Shown: positions 8,595-19,688 of the stretch, piece after piece
Position numbering within the stretch: position 1 is the stretch's first letter
Layout of the letters: each line of letters begins with the position of its first letter
Assembly (NCBI GenBank): GCA_964584495.1
Contig: CAZPAH010000035.1
Coordinates: 1-23,406, forward strand
Length of the DNA: 23,406 nucleotides
Direction of reading: 5' to 3'
Origin: CAZPAH01 sp964584495
Lineage (GTDB): Bacteria; Krumholzibacteriota; Krumholzibacteriia; Krumholzibacteriales; Krumholzibacteriaceae
The notes under the pieces: generated by a model
What the model was told of the DNA's origin: nothing
The model's input: the letters and a program-made list of their open reading frames with translations, nothing else
Database searches by the model: none
Translations under genes and position numbers: made by a program

Positions 8595-9431
8595 CTATTC
8601 GACCAGAAGGCTCAGATCGAGCGATCCGGCTGAAGAGGTGATTGAGCCTACCGAGATCAAATCGACTCCGGCAATTGCGTACGATTCGATATTATCGATA
8701 TCTATGCCCCCCGAGACCTCTATCTCCGGCCTGAAAGATTTCCAGCTTTCCACCTCCCCGACCGCTTCTGCCACCTCTTTGGGAGTGAAGTTGTCGAGCA
8801 TCACCCTTCCGGGCGGGCTCCCCTTCAGCGAACGCAGCTGTCCGACCGATCTCACCTCGATCTCGGAATTCCGAATACGGTCTCCCAGGATACCGACCAC
8901 CGCCTCGATACCCCCGGCGGCGCTTATATGATTCTCCTTTACAAGGATATAGCTCTCCAGGTCGCCACGGTGGTTTCTGCCCCCTCCGTCGATGACCGCC
9001 CGCTTCTCCAGCAGGCGCATGGCCGGGGTCGTCTTCCTCGTGTCGAGTATTGTCACCCCCGAAGGAGCGGCCTTTTTCACGAAAAGAGAGGTCCTTGTCG
9101 CTACCCCCGACAGGTGGCCGAGAAAGTTCAGGGCGGTCCGTTCCCCCGACAGTATCGCCCCAAGGGGCCCCGATATCCTGGAAACCGGATCCCCGGCGCC
9201 CACCCGCCCACCGTCCGCTATAACGGCTTCATACACTACCCCTGAGGAAAGGGCCCTGAAAACCCTCCCGGCGCAATCCTGGCCGGATATGATCCCCGCC
9301 TGTCTCGAGATTATCGAAGCCGTTCCCGTCATTTCGCCGGGAACAAGAAGACCCGTTGTTATATCGTTGCGCGCCCGGTCTTCCTCAAGGGCCGTTTCGA
9401 CGAGCTCCTCTATCGATCTTTCCGGATCCAC
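8595..9431 (-). CDS. nadC: nicotinate-nucleotide pyrophosphorylase (carboxylating)
   Basis: NadC (quinolinate phosphoribosyltransferase) condenses quinolinate with PRPP to nicotinate mononucleotide, CO2 and pyrophosphate in NAD synthesis. Visible marks are the early EEDRARNDITTGLLVP, ERTALNFLGHLSGVAT, the substrate-binding block DTRKTTPAMRLLEKRAV with GGGRNHR, then LVKENHI, VMLDNF and VSGGID of the barrel. Length 278 is standard. The start is GTG, fixed by GGAGGAGG at 9436-9443; it overlaps the 3' end of uvrB by 47 nt in another frame. nadA and nadB are not in this window. Confidence 0.96.
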   Translation of the reverse strand: MDPERSIEELVETALEEDRARNDITTGLLVPGEMTGTASIISRQAGIISGQDCAGRVFRALSSGVVYEAVIADGGRVGAGDPVSRISGPLGAILSGERTALNFLGHLSGVATRTSLFVKKAAPSGVTILDTRKTTPAMRLLEKRAVIDGGGRNHRGDLESYILVKENHISAAGGIEAVVGILGDRIRNSEIEVRSVGQLRSLKGSPPGRVMLDNFTPKEVAEAVGEVESWKSFRPEIEVSGGIDIDNIESYAIAGVDLISVGSITSSAGSLDLSLLVE

Positions 9432-11441
9432 CTCGCCTCCTCCTGCTGAGATCCATCTTGATTTCCTCGATTCTGTCCCTTATGCTCGCCGCTTTTTCGA
9501 AGTTGAGGGCGTCGGCCTCCCTCCGCATCTCCGCCTCAAGCCTTTCGATAAGACCCGGATCATCCGGACCCCCGGGAACAAAGACTTTATATTTTCCCCT
9601 GTCCTCTCCTGCCGACCTTGCATCGGCTACGGAAGTGGACAGCCTGACATCCTCGATCGACTTGATGATGGAGCGGGGAGTGATAGAATGCTTCTTGTTA
9701 TAGAGCATCTGCTTTTTTCTCCTGCGGTTTGTCTCGTCTATCGCCCTTTTCATCGAACCGGTGATCGAATCGGCGTAGAAGATCACCTTGCCGTTGATAT
9801 TCCTCGCCGCCCTCCCCGCGGTCTGGATCAGGGAAGTCCTCGATCTTAGGAAACCTTCCTTGTCCGCATCGAGAACCGCCACCAGTGTAACCTCCGGAAG
9901 ATCGAGGCCTTCGCGCAGAAGGTTTATCCCAACGAGAACATCGAACTCGCCGAACCTGAGTTCCCTGAGTATCTCGACCCTGTTGAGAGCATCTATATCG
10001 CTGTGCAAATAGCGGACGCTCACTCCCATGCTGGAGAGATAAGAGGTCAGGTCCTCGGACATCCTTTTGGTCAGGGTCGTCACCAGCACGCGTTCGCCCT
10101 TCCCGGCCCTTCCGCGGATCTCGCCGAGCAGGTCGTCGACCTGCCCCCTGACCGGCCGGACATCGATCTCGGGATCTATCAGTCCGGTAGGCCTCACTAT
10201 CTGCTCGACGACCTCTCCACCGCATTCGGTTAGCTCATAATCGCCCGGAGTGGCCGAAACGAATATGAACGAGTCGACTATCTCCTCGAACTCTTCGTAG
10301 GTAAGCGGCCTGTTGTCGAGGGCTGAAGGGAGCCTGAACCCGTGCTCCACGAGGGTGCTCTTCCTGCTCCTGTCCCCCCTGTACATCGCCCTTACCTGCG
10401 GTATCGTGACATGAGACTCGTCCAGAACGACAAGGAACTCTCCCCGGAAATAATCGATAAGGGTGGCCGGTCTTTCACCGGGTTTTCGACCTGTGAAATA
10501 CCGCGAGTAATTTTCGATCCCCGTACAGTAGCCCATCTCGCGCAGCATCTCTATATCATACCTCGTACGCATCTCGAGACGCCGGGCTTCGAACTCCTTT
10601 CCGGCCCCCTTCAATTCCTCGATCCTTTTCGAGAGATCCGCCTCTATCTCGAGGACCGCCTGCTCGAACCCCTTATCCGAGAAAACGAAGTGCGACGAGG
10701 GAAAGATCACTACATCTTCGGCGCGTCTCAACAACTCGCCGGTCAGTGGATGCACCACCGATATCCTCTCGATCTCGTCGTCGAACATCTCAATCCTGAT
10801 CGCCTCCTCCATGTACGCAGGTCTCAGCTCGNNNNNNNNNNCTCGACCGTATCCCCCCTGACCCTGAAGGTGCCCCGTGCGAAATCAAAATCGTTTCTCC
10901 TATAGCGGATATCGACCAGCTTACGGAGAAGATCGTGGCGATCGATTCTCATTCCCTCCGACAGCGTGAAGGTGAGATTACCGAACTCCTGCGGCGATCC
11001 CAGACCGTATATGCAGGAGACGCTCGCGACGACGATGACATCCTTTCTCGTCATCAGCGAACCTGTTGCATGAAGTCTCAGCCTGTCAATATCCTCGTTT
11101 ATCGATGCGTCCTTTTCGATGTAGGTGTCGGTCGATGGGATGAACGCCTCCGGCTGGTAGTAATCGTAGTAGCTTATGAAATATTCGACCGCATTATCGG
11201 GGAAGAGGCTTCTCAATTCACCGTACAGCTGGGCCGCAAGGGTCTTGTTGTGGGAGATGATCAGGGCCGGCACGCCACGCCTGGCGATCACGTTCGCGAT
11301 AGTGAACGTCTTTCCCGAACCGGTCACTCCAAGGAGGGTCTGGAATTTCTTCCCCTCCTCGAGCCCTCTGACTAGGCCCTCGATCGCCTCGGGCTGGTCC
11401 CCGGTCGGCTCATAGTCGGATCTTATGTTGAAAAGCGGCAT
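9385..11441 (-). CDS. uvrB: excinuclease ABC subunit B (interrupted by a 10-N assembly gap)
   Basis: UvrB is the damage-verification helicase of nucleotide excision repair, loaded by UvrA and recruiting UvrC. The N-part (200 residues to the gap) has the Walker A GVTGSGKT at 38-45 and the beta-hairpin YYDYYQPEAFIPSTDTYIEK that clamps DNA. The C-part has the DESHVT helicase box, VSATPGDYE, NLLREGLDLPEV, QTAGRAARN (motif VI) and a C-terminal UVR domain (EKAASIRDRIEEIK). As written, the 10 N break the frame. Joining the flanks at their shared CGAG restores V-E-L-R-P-A-Y-M and a 680-residue protein, normal for UvrB. No strong Shine-Dalgarno precedes the ATG. The 3' end overlaps nadC by 47 nt. Confidence 0.95.
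9436..9443 (-). promoter_or_regulatory. ribosome binding site for the GTG start of nadC
   Basis: GGAGGAGG on the minus strand, 4-7 nt before the GTG at 9431. The site lies wholly inside the uvrB coding sequence, so nadC translation probably depends on ribosomes clearing the uvrB end. Confidence 0.7.
10832..10841. other. assembly gap of 10 N within uvrB
   Basis: Exactly ten N. Both flanks carry CTCG on the plus strand (10828-10831 and 10842-10845), as expected when two contigs that overlap by a few bases are joined with a fixed-size placeholder. The gap is therefore likely zero or negative in true length. Confidence 0.9.
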
Positions 11442-11475
11442 TTTTCAAAGGACCGGATGAATGTGAAGGAGGAAT

Positions 11476-12416
11476 TTAATTTGTGGAAATACCTTCCCTC
11501 GTGACCCTGATGTTTTTTTTTACGCTTCCCCTTTTTCCGAGGGAAGGAAGTTCCCTGCCGTCCAGAGTCATCGAGAATCCCCCGGCGTTGCCTATCGTCT
11601 TGAAAAGGAACGATCCCGTCGCGTTGAACGATTGCACCTGTCCCGGAAAGAGGATGAAATCGCGCATTATACTGTCCGGGCGGGAATCGATATCCGTGTA
11701 CACCACCAGGTCGAACCAGGTGGTATCCTCGGGGTTAGCCGTAATTCTGAGAATAAGCGGACTGGGTCCGGCGGCGTCGGATATTCTTAGCTCCTCTTCA
11801 TCGCCGATCGGAGATTCACCGCCACCGCCCGATCCGGCCGCCCGGGAAACCGTTTCATCCCGAGGACGATCCGGTTTCTGATCATCGCCGTCCTCTTCCC
11901 TTTCGGCAGGTCCCGCTGCGCCGGCCTCCCCCTGCTCGACGGTCGGCATATCCCTTGGGGGCGAAACCTTGTCACCTTCCCCTCCGCAGCTCCTGAAAAC
12001 GAAGAAAAGAACCACGGCAAGAACCGCTACAGGCAGGATATAATGTCTCAAGAGGGCAGGCGGGGCGATCTTCTCGTCGACAACATCTTCCTCGATCTCC
12101 CATAGATCCCCCTTGCTCTTGTGGTCCTGCCCGGTCTGGATCTCGTACCTGCTCAGTATGTGACCGGCATCGAGACCCAAGACAGCGGCATAGTTTCTAA
12201 GAAATCCTTTCACGTAAACCTTCGCCGGGATGGCGTCGAAATTGTCCGTCTCCAGGTATTCCAGAGTCTTTTTGGGGATCTTCGTCTCGAGGCTTATGCT
12301 TTCAAGGGAAAGCCCGGACCGCTCCCTCGCCGATACGAGGATCTCTCCAACCGTCTCCTGTCCCTGGAAACCGGACTGCTCCCCTCCGTTTCCGGGCTCG
12401 TCTCTTGTTTCGTCGG

Positions 12417-12420
<4 letters not shown>
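11476..12420 (-). CDS. rodZ: RodZ-like helix-turn-helix membrane protein
   Basis: RodZ links the MreB cytoskeleton to the elongation machinery in rod-shaped cells. The domain order is typical over 314 residues: a cytoplasmic HTH_25-type domain at about 23-92 (VGEILVSARERSGLSLE, IPKKTLEYLETDNFDAIP, YVKGFLRNYA), one transmembrane helix at about 126-143, an acidic Gly/Pro-rich linker at about 146-215, and a beta-rich C-terminal DUF4115-like domain (WFDLVVYTD, FNATGSFLFKTIGNAGGFSMTLDGREL). The start is GTG, overlapping the valS stop as GTGA and backed by AAGGAG 5 nt upstream. mreB is not in this window, so the MreB link is inferred from family. Confidence 0.85.
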
Positions 12421-15116
<2,696 letters not shown>

Positions 15117-15121
15117 CCCCA

Positions 15122-15127
15122 CTCCTC
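15122..15127 (-). promoter_or_regulatory. ribosome binding site deciding the valS start
   Basis: GAGGAG on the minus strand with 5 nt spacing to ATG at 15116. It leaves no room for the in-frame GTG at 15122. Confidence 0.75.
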
Positions 15128-15172
15128 TTATCGCGATTATCTATAGCTGTTCCTGCATATAGCCCAGCGGTT

Positions 15173-15201
15173 AATCTACCACAGAGCCCCTGCATGGTCA
15201 A
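15173..15201 (-). promoter_or_regulatory. sigma70-type promoter for the valS operon
   Basis: TTGACC (15196-15201), 17-nt spacer, TAGATT (15173-15178) on the minus strand, in the 101-nt gap after uppP. The leader would be about 50 nt. The -35 matches 5 of 6 and the -10 4 of 6 consensus positions. No T-box-like or other riboswitch is seen in the short leader. Confidence 0.55.
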
Positions 15202-15217
15202 CCGCGTGCGAATCCCG

Positions 15218-16042
15218 TCAGCGCGAGAGACTGAAAAAGATGAAAAAAAGTACCCCCCCCGGAACCATATAATACGAGAACCTGTACAGCCTTCCCCTTC
15301 CCAAAAGGTAGATGAGAAGCTTCAGCGCGAAGAGCCCCGAGAAGAAGGCGGCGGCCGCACCGGTCACGAGGAATGCAACCTCTCCTGCCGAGAAGGAGAC
15401 GCCGCCTTTGGCAAGCTCCAGGACGAGGGCTCCCAGTATCGCGGGGATCGAAAGAAGAAACGAAAATTCCGCCGCCCTGGCGAAGCCGATCCCGAGAAGG
15501 AGAGCCGTCGTTATCGTCCAGCCGCTCCTGGAGAAGCCCGGAAGTATGGCGACGGCCTGAGCCGCGCCTATAAGCAGCACCGTTTTCCAGCCGAAGCTCG
15601 AGCTTCCCCCCCTGTCTTTAGACAACCAAAGGTAGATACCCGTTATCGACAGGAAGATGGATACCAGCGCCGGCGATCCGAAGAGATCCGATATCCGGTC
15701 ATGGAAAAGTAAACCGATCACGGCCGCCGGGATCGTTCCCAGAATGATCCATCCAGCATACGGGAGATCCTCCCCGAACCTCTCCTTCTCCCTGCATCCG
15801 GAGACCAGCCATAACGCCACCGCCAGGCAAATCGACATTATCTTTCTACGATAGACGGCGACGACGGCTCCCAGCGTGCCCACATGGACGGCCACTTCGA
15901 AAATGACTCCGCCGGCGCGGGGCCCTCCCGTCTTGAGCAGGGCTTCGGCTATGACAAGGTGACCTGAGGAGCTGACCGGAAGAAATTCGGTCAACCCCTG
16001 TATCACCGCCAGGAAAAGGACCTCTAAGATTCCGGAAGGCAT
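15218..16042 (-). CDS. uppP: undecaprenyl-diphosphate phosphatase
   Basis: UppP/BacA removes a phosphate from undecaprenyl diphosphate to regenerate the lipid carrier for peptidoglycan and surface glycans; it also confers bacitracin tolerance. The 274-residue membrane protein has the two family signatures: VIQGLTEFLPVSSSGHL at 13-29 (catalytic Glu19, Ser24-26, His28) and LPGFSRSG at 167-174 with Arg172. At least six further hydrophobic segments are visible. The Shine-Dalgarno region reads GAGAGGTGG before the ATG. It lies 24 nt after the UbiA-type gene, so the two are probably cotranscribed. The next gene, valS, has its own promoter. Confidence 0.96.
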   Translation of the reverse strand: MPSGILEVLFLAVIQGLTEFLPVSSSGHLVIAEALLKTGGPRAGGVIFEVAVHVGTLGAVVAVYRRKIMSICLAVALWLVSGCREKERFGEDLPYAGWIILGTIPAAVIGLLFHDRISDLFGSPALVSIFLSITGIYLWLSKDRGGSSSFGWKTVLLIGAAQAVAILPGFSRSGWTITTALLLGIGFARAAEFSFLLSIPAILGALVLELAKGGVSFSAGEVAFLVTGAAAAFFSGLFALKLLIYLLGRGRLYRFSYYMVPGGVLFFIFFSLSR

Positions 16043-16066
16043 ATATCCACCTCTCCCGACAACCCG

Positions 16067-16891
16067 TCACCCCTTCCCCGAAAAGAAGAAGGCAAGTATG
16101 CCGAAAAACATCCCGACCTTCAGAAGTATGCTGACAAGGCCGGGGCGTCTCTTTCTAACCGACAGGATGAAAGATAGTAAAAGAACCGGTGTAACCGAAA
16201 CCGCCATTATTAAACCGTATGCGCGGCCGTATATCCCCGCAAGATAGGGAAGAGGAAAGGTGACCGCAAGAAGAAGAAAGATAACGGCCGCCGCGTTCAG
16301 GGGCACTCTGATTCCCAGGAGGACCGGCATGGTCCGAGTTCCACAGCGGCGGTCACCCTCGATATCCTCGCAATCCTTGACGATCTCCCTTCCCGTAACG
16401 AAGGGGAAGGTGAATCCGGCGGGTATGAAACCGGTCGAAATATCCCCGCCGGCATAGGCCCCGAGCAAAAATCCGCTCGCCGATACGGCCGCTACTAGGA
16501 GATTGCCTGCTAGAAACAATCGCTTCAACCTTACGGAATAGACATGGAGCAGTATCACCCACAGGACGATCCATGCGGCCTGGACCGGGGGCAGATTGAG
16601 CAGAAGGATCAGCAGGATGACGAGGAGGGAATAGTAGATCACTCCGGCGGCCCTGACGGAGACCGCACCGGACGGCAGCGGGCGTCCCGGCTTGTTTATC
16701 GCATCTATATCGACATCGCGCAGATCGTTTATTACGTTGCCGGCGCTCGTGGCGATCGCGACCGAAGCGAGCAGCAACCAGGGCGGGGAAATCCTGCCGG
16801 AGGACAGCGCATGCCCCGCCTCTACGGAGAGAACCGCCGCCGCCGCGTTATGCGGCCTGAGAAGAAGAATAAACTTCCAAAAACCATGCAT
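16067..16891 (-). CDS. UbiA-family prenyltransferase, geranylgeranylglycerol-phosphate geranylgeranyltransferase-like
   Basis: Integral membrane prenyltransferase of 274 residues with about eight hydrophobic segments. Both aspartate motifs are intact: N55-D56-x2-D59-x3-D63 followed by INKPGRPLPSG, and D173-x2-D176-x3-D180 in REIVKDCEDIEGDR. The second motif, REIVKD-EDIEGDR, is the pattern I associate with archaeal digeranylgeranylglyceryl-phosphate synthase rather than with ubiquinone, menaquinone, heme or chlorophyll enzymes. That would make it act on an isoprenyl glycerol phosphate, but this is inferred. The ATG shares one base with the preceding stop (TGATG), indicating coupling to the Wzi-like gene, and uppP, another polyprenyl enzyme, follows by 24 nt. 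Length and motifs show no damage. Confidence 0.85.
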   Translation of the reverse strand: MHGFWKFILLLRPHNAAAAVLSVEAGHALSSGRISPPWLLLASVAIATSAGNVINDLRDVDIDAINKPGRPLPSGAVSVRAAGVIYYSLLVILLILLLNLPPVQAAWIVLWVILLHVYSVRLKRLFLAGNLLVAAVSASGFLLGAYAGGDISTGFIPAGFTFPFVTGREIVKDCEDIEGDRRCGTRTMPVLLGIRVPLNAAAVIFLLLAVTFPLPYLAGIYGRAYGLIMAVSVTPVLLLSFILSVRKRRPGLVSILLKVGMFFGILAFFFSGKG

Positions 16892-17958
16892 CAGAAATCC
16901 ATGAGAAGTCCAAGGTACACGAAAAGATCATCATCCTTACCCGACGGCCCGGTTCGGGAAACCGCCCCCCCTCGGGCATAGAGGAAGGAACCTTTTCCCA
17001 GATCAATCGATCCGTCTAGAATATACTCCCTTTCAATCGAAAGGGCGCCGCTCGGAAAATCGGGATCGGGATCCTCCACCCTGTTCCACTCCCTCAGATC
17101 GTTACTCTCCCCCCGCCTGGTCATCCTCCACGACAGCGCTATGAGGGCCCGCCTATGAACCGGCACGGACGCCCTCACGATCCATATGTCGGAATCGGGG
17201 CCGATAGCAGATCCGAGCAGCGTGTTCCGCGACGCATCGCCGTCGCCGGTAACATACCTGGTCAGGAGAGAATCCTTGTGCGCATATGTGAATATGTCTA
17301 CAGACGTATACCCCGCAAGCAGCTCCACGTCACGCCCCCCGACCTCGAAGAGCGTTTCGCCCGTAATATTGAATCCCAGCCTATCGGGAGCCGGCTCGTC
17401 CCGCTCGTACTGGAAATCGTCTATCAACAGTTCCCCGTAGAGGATCGAGTGCCCCATGATCGGTATCTTCCAGTCGATCGACCAGAGTATGTTGTCGTCA
17501 TCCTTCTCGTTGTACTGGTTCGCGTAGTATGCCCCGACCGGAAGGAGATAGGCGAAGTCGAATCCACGGCGGGTGTATAGAACGGTCTCGCCGACGCCGA
17601 GATATATGCCTTCCGGCAGCCGTACCGTCAACCTGTGCCCGGCGAGCCTACGAGGTATCTTGGCATCGAGCATCGCATGCATCGCGCAGAGGGTGAATCT
17701 GTTCATCCTTATTTTCGCGTAGATTTGATCGATGGATCCTGCCGTCATCGACATTAGAAGTCCCTCTTCCCTGCCGTTTCCCCAGTTCAGATAGTCCCTG
17801 CCGATCTTGACCGAACCCCAGCGGCGGGAAAGAGAAATATATCCTCTCTCGTATTCGGATGTGACTCCCCTGAAGCTTTTCTCCCGCGGCGACGATCTTC
17901 TTCTGCCGACAAACGAGTCCCGCTCTGGCTCGATCTTAAGCCTGTATGTCGTTTCCAT
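16891..17958 (-). CDS. Wzi-like outer-membrane beta-barrel protein, C-terminal part after a frameshift
   Basis: 355 codons from an internal ATG, without signal peptide. The sequence is rich in alternating beta-strands and aromatic ends and resembles capsule-assembly Wzi-family barrels: the segment SVKIGRDYLNWGNGREEG followed by DQIYAKIRMNRFTL corresponds to the family's stretch around a W-G-x-G motif, and the C-terminus ends in Phe (LGLLMDF), as barrel proteins do for BAM insertion. This is almost certainly the rest of the gene that starts at 18436; the two overlap by 23 nt in different frames. Deleting one G in the GGGG at 17965-17968 joins them into a 514-residue protein. Wzi proteins anchor surface polysaccharide, but such a role is only a family-level guess here. 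UbiA follows with a TGATG overlap. Confidence 0.75.
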   Translation of the reverse strand: METTYRLKIEPERDSFVGRRRSSPREKSFRGVTSEYERGYISLSRRWGSVKIGRDYLNWGNGREEGLLMSMTAGSIDQIYAKIRMNRFTLCAMHAMLDAKIPRRLAGHRLTVRLPEGIYLGVGETVLYTRRGFDFAYLLPVGAYYANQYNEKDDDNILWSIDWKIPIMGHSILYGELLIDDFQYERDEPAPDRLGFNITGETLFEVGGRDVELLAGYTSVDIFTYAHKDSLLTRYVTGDGDASRNTLLGSAIGPDSDIWIVRASVPVHRRALIALSWRMTRRGESNDLREWNRVEDPDPDFPSGALSIEREYILDGSIDLGKGSFLYARGGAVSRTGPSGKDDDLFVYLGLLMDF

Positions 17959-18436
17959 CGTGATCCCCGATCCAAGGAATCAGCAGACCGTCAAGCTCGC
18001 CCTTCTTCCGGTCCGCTCTCTTCTGTAAGATCGGACCCGCGGTCAGATCGAGGGATAGAAATCTGTCTTCCTCACGCATAATCCAGAGGGGCGAATCCTC
18101 ACGGATGCCCGATTCGGTTCCCGGAGCGGTGAACTCCTTCTCCAGCCTTGAAAGCAGAAACTCCTGCCTCGGCGTAAGATCGACTACGCCGCCGGCAACC
18201 ACGCTTTCAGCGAGCCTGACATAAGCGGCGATAGCACCTCGCGTCATGGGGATGTCCGGTTCGACACGTATCAGGCCGGCCAGCTCAAGGGTCCGCAGCG
18301 CCGGATAGACCCAGCTCCCGGGCTCAATCGTCTCATCGGATGCCGGAATGGAGGAAGGGGCCACGATCAGGATCGTGACCAGAAAAAGCGCGGTTAGAGC
18401 CGCACCGCTGATTGGCTTCTCCCGCTTAGCCGCCAT
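17936..18436 (-). CDS. Wzi-like outer-membrane protein, N-terminal part before a frameshift
   Basis: 166 codons. Residues 1-32 are a signal peptide (KREK, hydrophobic core, cleavage near SIPA). Residues about 40-110 form the helical domain seen before Wzi-like barrels: WVYPALRTLELAGLI, MTRGAIAAYVRLAES, LTPRQEFLLSRLEKEF. Then come the first strands FLSLDLTAG and LLIPWIG, and after the frame shift only GDHDGNDIQA before a stop. Alone it would be an exported stub, so it belongs to the reading frame starting at 17958. The ATG overlaps the end of the TPR gene by 11 nt, with AAGGGG close upstream. Whether the shift is a sequencing error or a real mutation cannot be told from one sequence. Confidence 0.75.
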   Translation of the reverse strand: MAAKREKPISGAALTALFLVTILIVAPSSIPASDETIEPGSWVYPALRTLELAGLIRVEPDIPMTRGAIAAYVRLAESVVAGGVVDLTPRQEFLLSRLEKEFTAPGTESGIREDSPLWIMREEDRFLSLDLTAGPILQKRADRKKGELDGLLIPWIGDHDGNDIQA

Positions 18437-19574
18437 GTCCCCTTAATCCGCCGGCGGTCTCGTTGGCCGCCATCCGGTAACATTCGCGGGCTTTTCTCTT
18501 GTCATCCTGCTTGTCGTACGAAATGCCGAGGCTGAAATAGACTTTCGAATCCGCCGGATTGATAGCCGTCACCTTCTTGTAGTACTCGAGGGCTTTCTCG
18601 GGCTCCTCGAGCCTGTTGTAGCATTCCCCGACGTAGTAGAGTATCGTCGTGTTGCCGGGATTTAGGTGCGACGCCTGCTGGAGGTTCTTCAACGCCTTGT
18701 GGTAGACCCCTTTGCGGTAATATATCAATCCGAGATAGTAGTACGCATTGACGTTATCGTGCTCCAGCTTGAGTATCTTCTTGAACTCATCCCTCGCCTC
18801 ATCGTAGCGTCTCTCGTTCATCAGCGCCACTCCCAGGTTGTAGTGCCCCTCTATGCACCCGGGATCTATCTCAAGCCCGATCCTGAATTCGTTTATCGCC
18901 TGTTCCTTGTCCCCCTTGTCCCCATAGAGCGCACCGAGATTGAAGTGAGCTTCCGCGCTGCGCGGGTTGTGATGTACCGCTTTTCTGAACTGCTGAAGGG
19001 CACTGCTGCGCTTCCCGCGCAGATCGAGTATATACCCTAGGTTTGTGTATGATTTTGAATGTGTCGGATCCAACGAAATGGCCTTCCTGTAATTCTCCTC
19101 CGCCTCATCGTATCTCCGGCTTTTCGTCAGGGCCACGCCGAGCCTGTAATAGCATTCGGGATTATCGGGCTCCGTATCGACCGCCCGGCGGTGGAGCTCG
19201 ATCGCCTCCTCCAACCTTCCCTGCCGCTCCAGCAACCGACCCATCCTGTAAATGGGAAGGGCTTCCCCGTTACCCATATCCCTCAATTTGCCGTAGACCG
19301 AAAAAGCCGCTGAAAAATCCCCTATCCTTTCGTATATCGAGGAAATCTCCAGGAGGATATATTGATCGACGCCGGCATTCTCCATAAGATCGGCAAGCAA
19401 GGCCGAACACTTTTTCGTGTTTCTCGTATCGAGATAATGGTTGGCGAGATCGAGGATTTCCGGGGGGCGCGCGTCATTCATCTCGATCTTTTTCTTGAGC
19501 CGCGCTATCTCCCTGCTGTCTTCCTTCACATCGCCCTTGGTGAACTCCAGAAGCTTATCCCACCGAAGGCCCAT
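18426..19574 (-). CDS. tetratricopeptide repeat protein
   Basis: 382 residues, almost wholly TPR. After a basic N-terminus there are roughly nine 34-residue repeats with the W/L-G-Y-A-F-A-P pattern, for example YYRLGVALTKSRRYDEAEEN, YTNLGYILDLRGKRSSALQQ, HFNLGALYGDKGDKEQAI and YYVGECYNRLEEPEKALEYY. There is no signal peptide, so it is likely a cytoplasmic or membrane-associated scaffold; the bound partner is unknown. The start is ATG at 19574, fixed by AAGGGGG at 19580-19586. An in-frame TTG at 19592 would place the Shine-Dalgarno inside the gene. It leads the group with the Wzi-like barrel, UbiA and UppP, and has its own promoter. Confidence 0.88.
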   Translation of the reverse strand: MGLRWDKLLEFTKGDVKEDSREIARLKKKIEMNDARPPEILDLANHYLDTRNTKKCSALLADLMENAGVDQYILLEISSIYERIGDFSAAFSVYGKLRDMGNGEALPIYRMGRLLERQGRLEEAIELHRRAVDTEPDNPECYYRLGVALTKSRRYDEAEENYRKAISLDPTHSKSYTNLGYILDLRGKRSSALQQFRKAVHHNPRSAEAHFNLGALYGDKGDKEQAINEFRIGLEIDPGCIEGHYNLGVALMNERRYDEARDEFKKILKLEHDNVNAYYYLGLIYYRKGVYHKALKNLQQASHLNPGNTTILYYVGECYNRLEEPEKALEYYKKVTAINPADSKVYFSLGISYDKQDDKRKARECYRMAANETAGGLRGHGG

Positions 19575-19579
19575 CCAAA

Positions 19580-19586
19580 CCCCCTT
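19580..19586 (-). promoter_or_regulatory. ribosome binding site deciding the TPR gene start
   Basis: AAGGGGG on the minus strand, 5 nt before ATG at 19574, which favours this ATG over the TTG at 19592. Confidence 0.7.
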
Positions 19587-19618
19587 GATCAAATCCCGAG
19601 GCTGTTTACCCGGTTCGA

Positions 19619-19647
19619 AGGCTAGAGCAGACCACTCTCAATGTCAA
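19619..19647 (-). promoter_or_regulatory. sigma70-type promoter for the TPR-Wzi-UbiA-UppP group
   Basis: Perfect TTGACA (19642-19647), 17-nt spacer, weak -10 TAGCCT (19619-19624) on the minus strand, in the gap after the small exported protein. The expected leader is about 38 nt. Confidence 0.45.
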
Positions 19648-19688
19648 GATTATTCTGTTCCGTTCAGGGAGTCTAAGTGGATACAGAA

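Noticed and set aside
15155..15226. tRNA-like stretch in the uppP-valS gap (AGCCCAGCGGTTAA, then GTGCGAATCCCGTC)
   Set aside because: It resembles D-loop and T-loop words, but the D, anticodon and T arms do not pair into a cloverleaf, and it overlaps the end of uppP and the valS promoter.
19647..19688. Possible terminator after the small exported protein (ATTCTGT / ACAGAAT)
   Set aside because: Only 7 bp with a loop over 20 nt and no T-run; too weak to call.
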